Origin: Clostridiales bacterium
GTDB lineage: Bacteria > Bacillota > Clostridia > Saccharofermentanales > Saccharofermentanaceae
DNA: 48,458 nucleotides
Reading direction: 5' to 3'
Assembly: GCA_017428545.1 (NCBI GenBank)
Contig: JAFRQR010000006.1
Span: 1-48,458 of the forward strand
Shown: one piece after another, positions 17,981 to 25,621 of the stretch
Layout: each line of letters opens with the position of its first letter
How positions within the stretch are numbered: the stretch's first letter is position 1
Made by a program: the position numbers and the translations under genes
The notes under the pieces: generated by a model
The model's input: the letters and a program-made list of their open reading frames with translations, nothing else
What the model was told of the DNA's origin: nothing
Database searches by the model: none

Positions 17981-18017
17981 AACCAGTTCCGAACTCGAGT
18001 TGCGCGGTGGAACTGTA

Positions 18018-18245
18018 ATGAAAAATGGTTTGAGTAAAGCGTTAATAACAGACTGTATCAATCAGGCGGAGCCGACAGGCTCATCCGACGGACCGAGTGT
18101 CTTGATTGTGCGGGATGAACAGGGGCAGCCTTATTCGGTTAAAACATGGCCAAAATCAAGAAGAGTTGCGTTCGTCTATAAAACTGACCGGAAACATGTG
18201 ATTCCGTATCGTGTTTTCTTTTTGCGCAGATGGCGGAACAGCTAG
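18018..18245 (+). CDS. hypothetical 75-residue protein (doubtful)
   Basis: An ORF starts at ATG 18018 behind GGTGG and encodes a basic C-terminal half (KSRRVAFVYKTDRKHVI). I recognise no family, and codon use is mixed. The start region lies in a hairpin (CAGTTCC at 17984-17990 with GGAACTG at 18009-18015) that could hide the ribosome site. It may be a small protein or only untranslated DNA between the his and ribosomal operons. Confidence 0.3.
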   Translation: MKNGLSKALITDCINQAEPTGSSDGPSVLIVRDEQGQPYSVKTWPKSRRVAFVYKTDRKHVIPYRVFFLRRWRNS

Positions 18246-18290
18246 ATGAAGATGCTTTATGAGTCTTTTTAGATAATTGCGGATTTTTCG

Positions 18291-18319
18291 TTGACACAGG
18301 CTTGACCCTGTGGTATCAT
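18291..18319 (+). promoter_or_regulatory. promoter of the rpmG-secE-nusG-ribosomal operon
   Basis: TTGACA (18291-18296) and TATCAT (18314-18319) with 17-nt spacing, ~95 nt before rpmG. A 6-bp hairpin CCGCGT/ACGCGG (18365-18382) lies in the leader. Confidence 0.85.
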
Positions 18320-18414
18320 ATCCGTTGCTATCGCCGTTTAGGTCTATTTTTTATGCGCGAAAAACCGCGTGAGAAAACGCGGATAAGCACAGATATTTTG
18401 GAGGTGTTCGAAAA

Positions 18415-18582
18415 ATGGCTACCAAAGCAGGAGTACGTGACAAGCTCACACTGGCTTGTGAAGAGTGCAAGCAGAGAAACTATCAGACATATAAGAACAA
18501 GAAGAACGACCCGGATCGTTTGGAAGTGAAGAAGTACTGCAAGTTCTGCCATAAGCATACTGTACACAAAGAAACTAAGTAA
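18415..18582 (+). CDS. rpmG: 50S ribosomal protein L33
   Basis: The 55-residue protein is the zinc-binding (C+) type of L33, with two CxxC pairs ([10 protein letters not shown] and YCKFCHKH). It starts at ATG 18415 behind TTGGAGGTG and ends at TAA 18582. The order rpmG-secE-nusG-rplK-rplA is the usual one in Firmicutes. It is a basic structural protein of the large subunit near the E site. Confidence 0.96.
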   Translation: MATKAGVRDKLTLACEECKQRNYQTYKNKKNDPDRLEVKKYCKFCHKHTVHKETK

Positions 18583-18630
18583 TATCGTTTCTTATATTTA
18601 ATTAAGGAAACAAGATTGAGGGTATGACCA

Positions 18631-18987
18631 ATGGCTGACAAGAAGAAGAAACCGAACATCTTCAAACGTATAGCAATGAAGTTCAACGATGTTCGTCTGG
18701 AGCTCAAGAGAGTTATCTGGCCGACAAAGGAAAAGTTGATCCAGAATTCTGCTGTAGTTCTGGTCGTTATTGCCGTCTGCGCGATCCTTTTGACTGCGAT
18801 CAGTAAGGGTGCGGGCTGGATCCTTGAAAAAGTAGGATTCTATGATCAGAACATTGAGACAACTGTAACAACTACAGTTGAATCTGACGCATCTGATGCA
18901 TCTGTCTCCATCACAGAAGCTCCGTCTGAGGGAGAGTCTGAGAGCGAGAGTGCACCGTCTGAGGAAACAACACCGTCTGAGACGTAA
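18631..18987 (+). CDS. secE: preprotein translocase subunit SecE with C-terminal tail
   Basis: SecE clamps SecY in the plasma-membrane translocon. Residues 1 to ~72 are a normal single-span Gram-positive SecE: basic start (ADKKKKPNIFKR), amphipathic helix with ELKRVIWPTKEKL, and a membrane segment around 38-60. The last ~45 residues are a Ser/Thr/Glu-rich low-complexity tail (ETTVTTTVESD through SEETTPSET), predicted outside the membrane. Typical Firmicutes SecE is about 60-75 residues, so the tail is extra. A GAGGG site precedes ATG 18631. Confidence 0.93.
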   Translation: MADKKKKPNIFKRIAMKFNDVRLELKRVIWPTKEKLIQNSAVVLVVIAVCAILLTAISKGAGWILEKVGFYDQNIETTVTTTVESDASDASVSITEAPSEGESESESAPSEETTPSET

Positions 18988-19014
18988 GTCAACGTTATAT
19001 ACGAGGAGTAAGAC

Positions 19015-19551
19015 ATGGCTGAAGAACAGGCATATGAGGCTAAATGGTATGTCGTACATACCTATTCGGGATATGAGAACAAGGTAAAGAGCACGCTGGA
19101 AGCCGTGATCGAGAACCGTGGTCTCCAGGAGATGATCCAGGAAGTATCCATCCCGATGGACGAGAGCGTCGAAGTCAAGGATGGCAAGAAGAAGGTTACG
19201 CAGAAGAAGCGTTATCCGGGCTACGTCCTGATCAAGATGGTCTACACAGAAGAGATCTGGTACATCGTTCGTAACACACGTGGTGTAACAGGCTTCGTAG
19301 GTCCGAATGCCAACAAGCCGCAGCCGCTCTCCGACGAGGAGCTTGCGCTCATGGGACTCGAATCCAGCTGGGTTCCGTCCGTGGATTACGAAGTCGGCGA
19401 TTCCGTACGTATCATTTCCGGTCCTTTCGGAGACTGCGTAGGAACTGTCGAAGAGATGAACCTCGAGAAGCACATGGTTCGTGTACGTATCTCGATGTTC
19501 GGAAGAGAAACACCTGTAGAGATCGATTTCGCACAGGTCGTAAGAGTTTGA
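19015..19551 (+). CDS. nusG: transcription elongation/antitermination factor NusG
   Basis: NusG binds the RNA polymerase clamp and couples elongation to termination and translation. The 178-residue protein has the NGN domain (KWYVVHTYSGYENKVK, KKRYPGYVLIKM, TRGVTGFVG) and a C-terminal KOW domain (VGDSVRIISGPFGDCVGTVEEM). An ACGAGGAGTAAG site precedes it. It directly follows secE as in most bacteria. Confidence 0.97.
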   Translation: MAEEQAYEAKWYVVHTYSGYENKVKSTLEAVIENRGLQEMIQEVSIPMDESVEVKDGKKKVTQKKRYPGYVLIKMVYTEEIWYIVRNTRGVTGFVGPNANKPQPLSDEELALMGLESSWVPSVDYEVGDSVRIISGPFGDCVGTVEEMNLEKHMVRVRISMFGRETPVEIDFAQVVRV

Positions 19552-19577
19552 TAGAACTCTTACAAACAGTTTAATTG

Positions 19578-19625
19578 CTTATCACATCTCTTCGGAGATG
19601 AAAGAAATATCGGCACCGGGATAAG
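19578..19625 (+). promoter_or_regulatory. structured nusG-rplK leader, possible L1 control site
   Basis: CTTATC (19578-19583) can pair with GATAAG (19620-19625), enclosing a stable CATCTC-TTCG-GAGATG tetraloop hairpin (19585-19600). In other bacteria L1 represses the L11-L1 operon through a leader that mimics its rRNA site. That this is such a site is an inference from position only. Confidence 0.35.
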
Positions 19626-19663
19626 ACGGGCCGGCAAGAAATTTATTTGGGAGGTGGCCACAT

Positions 19664-20092
19664 ATGGCTAAAAAAGTTGTAGGGTACGTAAAACTTCAGA
19701 TCCCTGCAGGCAAAGCAACACCAGCGCCGCCGGTTGGACCAGCTCTTGGACAGCATGGACTTAATATCGCCCAGTTCGTCAAAGAGTTTAATGAAAGAAC
19801 AGCAAAGGATGCAGGTCTCATCATTCCTGTAATCATCACGGTTTATGCTGACCGTTCTTATTCTTTCATTACAAAGACTCCGCCGGTACCGGTACTGCTT
19901 AAGAAAGCTTGCAACATTGAGAAGGCTTCCGGTAAGCCGAACAAGGACAAAGTAGCAAAGATCTCTTTCTCTGAGTGCAAAAAGATCGCAGAGATCAAGA
20001 TCGTTGATACAAATGCCGCAGACATCGACGCATGTGCTCGTATGGTAGCTGGTACTGCCAGAAGCATGGGTATCGTTGTAACTGAGGACTGA
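19664..20092 (+). CDS. rplK: 50S ribosomal protein L11
   Basis: L11 forms the GTPase-associated stalk base with 23S helices 43-44. The 142-residue protein has [31 protein letters not shown] and the C-terminal RNA-binding domain ending [21 protein letters not shown] site lies before ATG 19664. Length and order are standard. Confidence 0.98.
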   Translation: MAKKVVGYVKLQIPAGKATPAPPVGPALGQHGLNIAQFVKEFNERTAKDAGLIIPVIITVYADRSYSFITKTPPVPVLLKKACNIEKASGKPNKDKVAKISFSECKKIAEIKIVDTNAADIDACARMVAGTARSMGIVVTED

Positions 20093-20109
20093 TTTGAAGG
20101 AGAGATAAC

Positions 20110-20799
20110 ATGAAAAGAGGAAAGAGATATACAGAGCTCGCTAAGCTCGTAGACAGATCTGTTTCTTACGATCCTTCTGAAGCAGTTCGTCTGGTTGTAG
20201 AAACAGGTAAAGCAAAATTTGATGAGATGGTAGAACTTCACGTCCGTCTGGGTGTTGACTCCCGTCACGCTGACCAGCAGGTTCGTGGTGCTGTAGTTCT
20301 CCCTCATGGTACAGGCCGCACAAAGCGCGTACTCGTTATCGCTAAGGGCCCGAAGGCTGATGAAGCTCAGGCTGCAGGCGCAGAGTATGTCGGTGCTGAA
20401 GAATTCATCGATAAGATCGCAAATGAGAACTGGTTCGACTTTGACGCTCTCATCGCAACTCCGGACATGATGCCGAAGCTCGGCCGTCTTGGTAAGGTCC
20501 TCGGCCCGAAGGGCTTGATGCCGACACCGAAGGCCGGTACAGTTACCATGGATGTAGCAAAAGCTGTTACAGACATCAAAGCCGGTAAGATCGAGTACCG
20601 TCTCGATAAGACAAACATCATCCACTGCCCGATCGGCAAGGTTTCCTTTGGTCAGGAGAAGCTCGAAGAGAACTTCAAGACGATCATGGATGCTATCATC
20701 AAGGCAAAGCCGTCCGCTGCTAAGGGTCAGTATCTGAAGAACGTTTCCATCTGCTCCACCATGGGCCCGGGTATCCGTGTAAACCCTGCAAAGCTGTAA
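20110..20799 (+). CDS. rplA: 50S ribosomal protein L1
   Basis: L1 forms the mobile L1 stalk by the E site and is a known translational repressor of its own operon in several bacteria. The 229-residue protein has [16 protein letters not shown], the signature [20 protein letters not shown] and the end [14 protein letters not shown]. Start follows GAAGGAGAG, 17 nt after rplK. Confidence 0.98.
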   Translation: MKRGKRYTELAKLVDRSVSYDPSEAVRLVVETGKAKFDEMVELHVRLGVDSRHADQQVRGAVVLPHGTGRTKRVLVIAKGPKADEAQAAGAEYVGAEEFIDKIANENWFDFDALIATPDMMPKLGRLGKVLGPKGLMPTPKAGTVTMDVAKAVTDIKAGKIEYRLDKTNIIHCPIGKVSFGQEKLEENFKTIMDAIIKAKPSAAKGQYLKNVSICSTMGPGIRVNPAKL

Positions 20800-20869
20800 G
20801 GAATAGAACGTTCCGGGGGCGTATCCACTCCCTGACTCGGAAAAAAGCTTTTCCGGGATGGATATCCTA

Positions 20870-20998
20870 ACTTAATAAAATATCCACTGCTGAAGACAGC
20901 GGGAGAGCGATCGTAAACGTTAAGTCGTCCCGCCGAGGTGAGGAACCGTATTGAGTACTTGATACCCCTCGCGAAACAGCGTGGGGTATTTTAGTAAT
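20870..20998 (+). promoter_or_regulatory. L10 leader (ribosomal protein autoregulatory RNA)
   Basis: The core CTGAAGACAGCGGG (20888-20901 region) followed by CCCGCCGAGGTGAGG (20929-20943 region) matches the Firmicutes L10 leader, which binds the L10-L12 complex and controls rplJ-rplL. A hairpin ATACCCC/GGGGTAT (20962-20988) followed by TTTTA could act as a weak terminator. Boundaries are approximate. Confidence 0.85.
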
Positions 20999-21021
20999 CA
21001 ATATAAGGAGGTAAAAAGATC

Positions 21022-21666
21022 ATGCCAAGTGAAAAGATTTTGGAAGCAAAGAAGAAGATCGTTGCTGACCTGGTAGCTAGCTACAAGGAAGCACAGTCCT
21101 TTGTTTTCGTAGATGCTCGTGGTCTGACTGTAGAACAGGACACTGCTCTTCGTACTGAAATGCGTAAGAACGGCGTTAGCTACAAGGTAGTTAAGAACAC
21201 GACACTGAATCTCGTCTTCAAGGAGCTCGGTATCGAAGGTCTGGACGAAATGTTCAAGGGCCCGACAGCTGTTGCATATTCCACAGAAGATATGATGGCG
21301 CCTGCTAAGGTTAGCAAGAAGTTTGCTGATGATTTCGAGAAACTCTCTATCAAGGGCGGAATCATCGAGGGCAAAGTTGCAACTGTTGCAGAGGTCGAGG
21401 CTCTCGCAGCTGTTCCGTCCAAGGATGTACTGCTCAGCCAGATCGTCTATGCATTGCTCTTCCCTATTACAAAGCTCGCTATGCTTACCAAAGCTACTGC
21501 CGAAAAGCTCGAGGCAGAGGGTGGCGTAGCTGCTGCTCCGGCTGCTGAAGAAACTCCGGCAGAGGAAGCTAAGGCAGAAGAGGCAGCTCCGGCTGCTGAA
21601 GAAGCCGCTCCGGCAGAAGAGCCGGTTGCCGTTGCTGCAGAAGCAACAGAAACACCTGCTGAGTAA
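21022..21666 (+). CDS. rplJ: 50S ribosomal protein L10 with Ala/Glu-rich tail
   Basis: L10 anchors the L7/L12 dimers to the stalk. Residues 1 to ~170 form a normal L10 (FVFVDARGLTVEQ, YKVVKNTTLNLVFKELG, VALAAVPSKDVLL-like region). The last ~45 residues are an Ala/Glu/Pro-rich repeat (AEEAAPAAEEAAPAEEP) that makes the protein 214 residues rather than the usual ~170. The tail follows the helix that normally binds L12. A perfect AAGGAGGT site (21005-21012) precedes ATG 21022, consistent with leader control. Confidence 0.95.
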   Translation: MPSEKILEAKKKIVADLVASYKEAQSFVFVDARGLTVEQDTALRTEMRKNGVSYKVVKNTTLNLVFKELGIEGLDEMFKGPTAVAYSTEDMMAPAKVSKKFADDFEKLSIKGGIIEGKVATVAEVEALAAVPSKDVLLSQIVYALLFPITKLAMLTKATAEKLEAEGGVAAAPAAEETPAEEAKAEEAAPAAEEAAPAEEPVAVAAEATETPAE

Positions 21667-21753
21667 TCTCGGCCCGCTGCGGTCAAAGATCGTGGCAACC
21701 TACTAGTTATGCCGTAAGGCTTATATGAAAAAAACAAATGGAGGAATATAAAA

Positions 21754-22134
21754 ATGGCTAGTGAAAAAATTACTAAGCTTCTCGATGAGATCAAGACACT
21801 GTCCGTTATGGAACTGTTCGAGCTCGAGAAGGGTATCGAAGAAGAATTTGGCGTATCCGCTGCTGCTGTAGCAGTTGCTGCTCCGGCTGGTGATGCTGGC
21901 GCTGCTGCTGGTGCTGCTGCTCAGACAGAGTTCACAGTTAACCTCAAGAGCGCTGGTGCTCAGAAGATCGCTGTTATCAAGGTTGTTCGTGAGCTCACAG
22001 GTCTCGGCCTGAAGGAAGCTAAGGAACTCGTTGATGGTGCTCCGAAGGCTGTTAAAGAGAACGTTTCCAAGGAAGAGGCTGATGCAGCTGCTGCTAAGCT
22101 TCAGGAAGCCGGCGCTGAGGTTGAGATCAAGTAA
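21754..22134 (+). CDS. rplL: 50S ribosomal protein L7/L12
   Basis: L12 dimers recruit translation GTPases. The 126-residue protein has the N-terminal dimer helix ([22 protein letters not shown]), an Ala/Gly-rich hinge, and the C-terminal domain ([28 protein letters not shown], then [20 protein letters not shown]). A GGAGGAAT site precedes ATG 21754. It ends the ribosomal operon. Confidence 0.98.
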   Translation: MASEKITKLLDEIKTLSVMELFELEKGIEEEFGVSAAAVAVAAPAGDAGAAAGAAAQTEFTVNLKSAGAQKIAVIKVVRELTGLGLKEAKELVDGAPKAVKENVSKEEADAAAAKLQEAGAEVEIK

Positions 22135-22168
22135 GATCTTACGTTACGCGTAAAACAGTTTTTTCAAA

Positions 22169-22215
22169 AACCGCCGTTGATCGTAAAGATCAGCGGCGGT
22201 TTGCTTCTGTTTTCT
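22169..22215 (+). terminator. terminator of the ribosomal operon
   Basis: A 14-bp stem with one wobble (22169-22182 with 22188-22201) and loop GTAAA is followed by a broken T-rich tail (TTGCTTCTGTTTTC). Confidence 0.7.
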
Positions 22216-22284
22216 TCATTCGCAATGCATGATATGATGAACTTGTTATTGGGTTGTCTTTTCTTATGTTAGAAGGAGAGAGTC

Positions 22285-22290
22285 ATGTAG
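22285..22290 (+). other. start-stop element (ATG-TAG) behind a strong ribosome site
   Basis: AGAAGGAGAG (22271-22280) is followed at proper spacing by ATG at once followed by TAG. The functional ORF begins ~20 nt later with a weaker site. It could be a decay remnant or a minimal uORF that controls reinitiation. Confidence 0.4.
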
Positions 22291-22310
22291 CGTAGGCGGT
22301 GGCTGAAAAG

Positions 22311-22586
22311 ATGAAAAAGAAGTTGTTAGTGTTATTTATTGTTGTTTTGGTATTTGCACTGCTTTTCCCTGTTCGTGGGAAGTCTTCTGATGGTGGCAGT
22401 ATTTCGTATCGTGCTGTTTTATATGAAGTAAAACTAGTCCATAGACAAGAACTTGGTCCATATGGGGAACCATCAAGATTGACAAAAGGAACCATTGTCA
22501 AAATTTTAGGCTTCGAGATAGTCAATAATACTAAAACCGAGTATATTGATGAATCTTCAAGTGAAAAGAGTATTACGAGTCAATAG
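22311..22586 (+). CDS. small exported or membrane-anchored hypothetical protein
   Basis: The 91-residue protein has a hydrophobic N-terminal segment (residues 4-20, LLVLFIVVLVFALLF) followed by a short polar domain with ISYRAVLYEVKLVHRQ and TIVKILGFEIVNNTK. I do not recognise a family with confidence. The coding region is clearly more AT-rich than the ribosomal genes upstream, which suggests acquired or low-expression DNA. ATG 22311 follows GGCGGTGG at 8 nt; a GTG at 22299 would add four residues. It stands alone between a terminator and the tRNA promoter. Confidence 0.6.
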   Translation: MKKKLLVLFIVVLVFALLFPVRGKSSDGGSISYRAVLYEVKLVHRQELGPYGEPSRLTKGTIVKILGFEIVNNTKTEYIDESSSEKSITSQ

Positions 22587-22663
22587 ACTCCCCCGATTCA
22601 CAGAGAACTCCGTTCACCCAATTGGCTATGCATGAAGATTCGTAAGATGACTGCGAAAAATGC

Positions 22664-22692
22664 TTGACATAGCCCCTTTCTGCTGATAATAT
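22664..22692 (+). promoter_or_regulatory. promoter of the tRNA-Met/tRNA-Glu unit
   Basis: TTGACA (22664-22669) and TAATAT (22687-22692) with 17-nt spacing lie 30 nt before the first tRNA. Confidence 0.8.
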
Positions 22693-22721
22693 TTAATGGC
22701 GTCAAAAAACGCGTGGAATAT

Positions 22722-22798
22722 GGCGGCATAGCTCAGCTGGCCAGAGCGTCCGGTTCATACCCGGCAGGTCGTAGGTTCAAATCCCACTGCCGCTACCA
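22722..22798 (+). tRNA. tRNA-Met (CAT), elongator type
   Basis: A 77-nt cloverleaf with encoded CCA and anticodon CAT at 22756-22758. The acceptor GGCGGCA/TGCCGCT has a G1-U72 wobble. The anticodon stem lacks the three G-C pairs of initiator tRNA, so it is an elongator, or an Ile tRNA if the C is lysidinylated. Pairs 27-43 and 51-63 look mismatched (U-C and A-C). Confidence 0.9.
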
Positions 22799-22805
22799 CT
22801 TCCAC

Positions 22806-22880
22806 GGCCCGTTGGTCAAGCGGCTAAGACATCGCCCTTTCACGGCGAAGACAGGAGTTCGATTCTCCTACGGGTCACCA
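22806..22880 (+). tRNA. tRNA-Glu (TTC)
   Basis: A 75-nt cloverleaf with encoded CCA. Acceptor GGCCCGT/ACGGGTC, anticodon stem TCGCC/GGCGA, anticodon TTC at 22839-22841. It lies 7 nt after tRNA-Met, so both are cotranscribed. Confidence 0.95.
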
Positions 22881-22884
22881 TCAG

Positions 22885-22917
22885 AAGCTGTTGCATGATT
22901 CATGCGACAGCTTTTTT
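22885..22917 (+). terminator. terminator of the tRNA unit
   Basis: The stem AAGCTGT-T-GCATG / CATGC-G-ACAGCTT (22885-22897 with 22901-22913) has loop ATT and is followed by TTTT. Confidence 0.9.
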
Positions 22918-22967
22918 GTTTGCTTCCGGAATGCCCGTAAAATAGAATTTTGCGACAAATGATTCTC

Positions 22968-22996
22968 TTTCTTTTTGATTCTTTTCTCCTTATAAT
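22968..22996 (+). promoter_or_regulatory. candidate promoter of the GH9 gene
   Basis: A perfect TATAAT lies at 22991-22996, but the -35 at 17 nt (TTTCTT) is poor, so an activator may be needed. Confidence 0.4.
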
Positions 22997-23059
22997 AAAA
23001 TGTAGCGCAAGGTGAGGACGCGCAATAATAGAAGCTATGCTTATTTGGAGGAGAAGAGT

Positions 23060-25384
23060 ATGAAAAAGATCGTAGCATTGCTGCTTTCTGTTTCGGTTCT
23101 GGCGGGTGTGCTTTCGGCTTGTAAGAAGTCGGATAAGACGACAGAGACAACGACAGAAGGCTTGGGCACAGACCAGTCGATCGAAGTCACTTCTGATGAT
23201 TCTGAAACAGATGCTTCCGAGTCGGGTGACGGCGAAGAGGGCGGGCTTGTCCACAACAATCCGAATGATCAGTTGGAAGATGGTGCGAGGTCTCTTGACG
23301 AGCACTTTGACTATCCGGAAGAATTCTCGTGGGGTTCTTATGCTGAGGGCGGAACCTTCACGATCGAGGATACAGATGGACAGCTGATCGTTGACATTTC
23401 CGTACCCGGTGACAAGATGCATTCGTGCCAGGTATATAAAGATGGCTTTGCTATCTATAAGGGCGCGAAGTATCAGCTGGACTTTGATATCAAGAGTGAT
23501 ATCGAGCGTACTTTCGAGTGGAGGATCCAGCTCAACGGCGGTGACTATCACGCTTATTGCGGAAATGAGAAAGAAAAGATCACCACGGAGATGACACATA
23601 TCACGGCGGAGTTCACGATGTATGAACCGAGTGATCCGTCCCCGCGTTTTGCTTTTAACTTCGGTGATCAGGGTGACTGCAACGGTCAGGCGCATAAGAT
23701 CTATATAGATAACGTAGTTCTGACGATCCTGGACAGTTCGGCAGCAGAAGATATCGAACCGCCGCCGGAGCCGAACCACATGGGCCTTAACCAGGTCGGT
23801 TACCGTCCGGACGATAACAAGGTCGTATTCGTTTACAACAATGAAGACGAGACATTCGACATCGTTAATGCGGAGACAAATGAAGTCGTATATACCGGAA
23901 ACTTCGGTGAGAAGCAGACGGCACGTGGCGCTTCTCTCATGGTAACCCCGGGTGATTTTTCTGACTTTAAGGAGCCGGGCACATATATCCTGCGTACGGC
24001 AACTTACGGAGATTCCTACAAGTTCACGATCGCTGATAATGTTTATGACGATGCCCTCAAGGCTTCGATCCTGATGCTGTATACACAGCGCTGCGGATGT
24101 GAAGTGACTGACTGCATCGGTGAAGAATACGCTGACTTTACGCATCCTGTATGCCATGACGCGGAAGCTGTCATCTACGGCACAGACCAGAAGATCGATG
24201 TCAGCGGCGGCTGGCACGATGCCGGCGACTTCGGACGTTATGTCGTTCCGGGTGCCAAGACCATCGAAGACCTTTTCATGACATATGAAGATCTCGGCTA
24301 TAAGGCTGACGATCTGGGCATCCCGGAGAGTGGAAACGGTGTACCGGATCTTCTCGATGAGGCTCGTTATGAACTTGAGTGGATGCTGAAGATGCAGGCA
24401 GAAGACGGCGGAGTTTACCATAAGGTGACCTGCGCGAACTTCCCGGCAACCGTTAAGCCGAACGAAGAGACGGAACAGCTGATCGTTCTTCCGGTCTCCA
24501 CAACGGCTACAGGCGATTTTGCCGCGATCATGGCAAAAGCATCTGTCGTCTATAAGTCGATCGATGCCGACTTTGCAAACACCTGCCTCGAAGCTTCGAA
24601 GAAAGCTTACGGATACATGGAGGCGAATGCCGCTTCTGACACAACAGGATTCCTGAATCCTTCGGATGTATTTACGGGTGAATATCCGGATGCCGGCAAC
24701 AAGGATGAATTCTTCTGGGCGGCTATAGAACTTTATCTGGCAACAGGCGAAGCTTCCTATCTGGATAAGGCAAAAGAACTGTACTCTGATTCCATGGAGC
24801 TCGGCCTCGGCTGGATCGAGATGGGTTTTTATGGTGTGCACGCTTATCTGACGGCTGACGCCTCTCTTGCGACTGATGCGGAGTTTACTGAGACACTGAA
24901 GGCACGTGTTCTTGAAAAAGCCGATACAGATATGCTGAACGCAAACCGTGACGGTTACTTCTCTCCGATGGGCGCGAACTATCCTTGGGGCAGTAACCTT
25001 ACGATCAGCAACAACGCGATCGTTTATAACCTGGCATATAAGCTTACGGGCAATCAGGAGTACAAGGATCTTGCCGACTATCAGGTAGACTACATCATGG
25101 GCATGAATGTCTGCGGATACAGCTTCCTGACAGGCTTCGGCGAACACGCTTCGGAGTTCCCGCACCATCGTCCTTCCCAGGTAGCCGGACATGCGGTACC
25201 GGGTATGGTCGTCGGCGGACCGAACGGCAAACCGGCAGATCCGTATGCACTTTCTCTTCTGACGGGAATGGCACCGGCACGCTGCTACTGCGATAACGAT
25301 ACCGCTTACTCGATCAACGAGGTGGCGATCTATTGGAACTCGCCGTTCATCTATGTTCTGGCAGCAAAAGTACTGGATGCCTGA
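23060..25384 (+). CDS. GH9 family endoglucanase, lipoprotein
   Basis: The 774-residue protein is predicted to hydrolyse cellulose or other beta-1,4-glucans at the cell surface. It has a lipoprotein signal with lipobox LSAC (C21). A beta-rich module at about 75-230 resembles a CBM4/9-type carbohydrate-binding domain. It is followed by the CelD_N-type Ig domain (MGLNQVGYRPDDNKVVFV through YKFTIADNVYDDAL) and a GH9 (alpha/alpha)6 barrel. Catalytic motifs are WHDAGDFGRY (D387, D390), HHRPSQ, and NEVAIYWNSPF with the proton donor E754. The order signal-CBM-Ig-GH9 is common in clostridial cellulases. No dockerin is visible, so it is not cellulosomal. ATG 23060 follows GGAGGAGAAG. Confidence 0.92.
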   Translation: MKKIVALLLSVSVLAGVLSACKKSDKTTETTTEGLGTDQSIEVTSDDSETDASESGDGEEGGLVHNNPNDQLEDGARSLDEHFDYPEEFSWGSYAEGGTFTIEDTDGQLIVDISVPGDKMHSCQVYKDGFAIYKGAKYQLDFDIKSDIERTFEWRIQLNGGDYHAYCGNEKEKITTEMTHITAEFTMYEPSDPSPRFAFNFGDQGDCNGQAHKIYIDNVVLTILDSSAAEDIEPPPEPNHMGLNQVGYRPDDNKVVFVYNNEDETFDIVNAETNEVVYTGNFGEKQTARGASLMVTPGDFSDFKEPGTYILRTATYGDSYKFTIADNVYDDALKASILMLYTQRCGCEVTDCIGEEYADFTHPVCHDAEAVIYGTDQKIDVSGGWHDAGDFGRYVVPGAKTIEDLFMTYEDLGYKADDLGIPESGNGVPDLLDEARYELEWMLKMQAEDGGVYHKVTCANFPATVKPNEETEQLIVLPVSTTATGDFAAIMAKASVVYKSIDADFANTCLEASKKAYGYMEANAASDTTGFLNPSDVFTGEYPDAGNKDEFFWAAIELYLATGEASYLDKAKELYSDSMELGLGWIEMGFYGVHAYLTADASLATDAEFTETLKARVLEKADTDMLNANRDGYFSPMGANYPWGSNLTISNNAIVYNLAYKLTGNQEYKDLADYQVDYIMGMNVCGYSFLTGFGEHASEFPHHRPSQVAGHAVPGMVVGGPNGKPADPYALSLLTGMAPARCYCDNDTAYSINEVAIYWNSPFIYVLAAKVLDA

Positions 25385-25498
25385 CGAAATCCCGGCCGAG
25401 GTGAAAAGGCCGTGACAAGCGTTATCATTGGCTTTAGTCAAAGATAACCATAAAAAGTAAAAATATTTGAACGCATGTGGCGCTCGTCCGATTCTTTA
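25385..25498 (+). other. GH9 to HD-GYP gap
   Basis: Two weak inverted repeats are visible: CGGCC/GGCCG (25393-25412) and GTTATC/GATAAC (25421-25448). Neither has a clear U-tract, so termination after the GH9 gene is uncertain. Confidence 0.3.
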
Positions 25499-25527
25499 TT
25501 GTTATCGGCGGGCGCCATTGCTATAAT
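25499..25527 (+). promoter_or_regulatory. promoter of the HD-GYP gene
   Basis: TTGTTA (25499-25504) and TATAAT (25522-25527) with 17-nt spacing. It lies within the longer in-frame ORF, which supports the downstream start at 25622. Confidence 0.75.
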
Positions 25528-25621
25528 GGATGTTGATAATATCATAATACAAGTATCGCGTCATAAAGAACGTATCAGAAGTCTTACCGGAATCGAGAGG
25601 ATCGATATGGAGGAGAGGGGT

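Noticed and set aside
22868..25441. 857-codon reverse-strand open frame across the GH9 gene
   Set aside because: It mirrors the cellulase codons, has no family motif, no ribosome site and would cross the tRNA terminator; the forward gene has all GH9 motifs.
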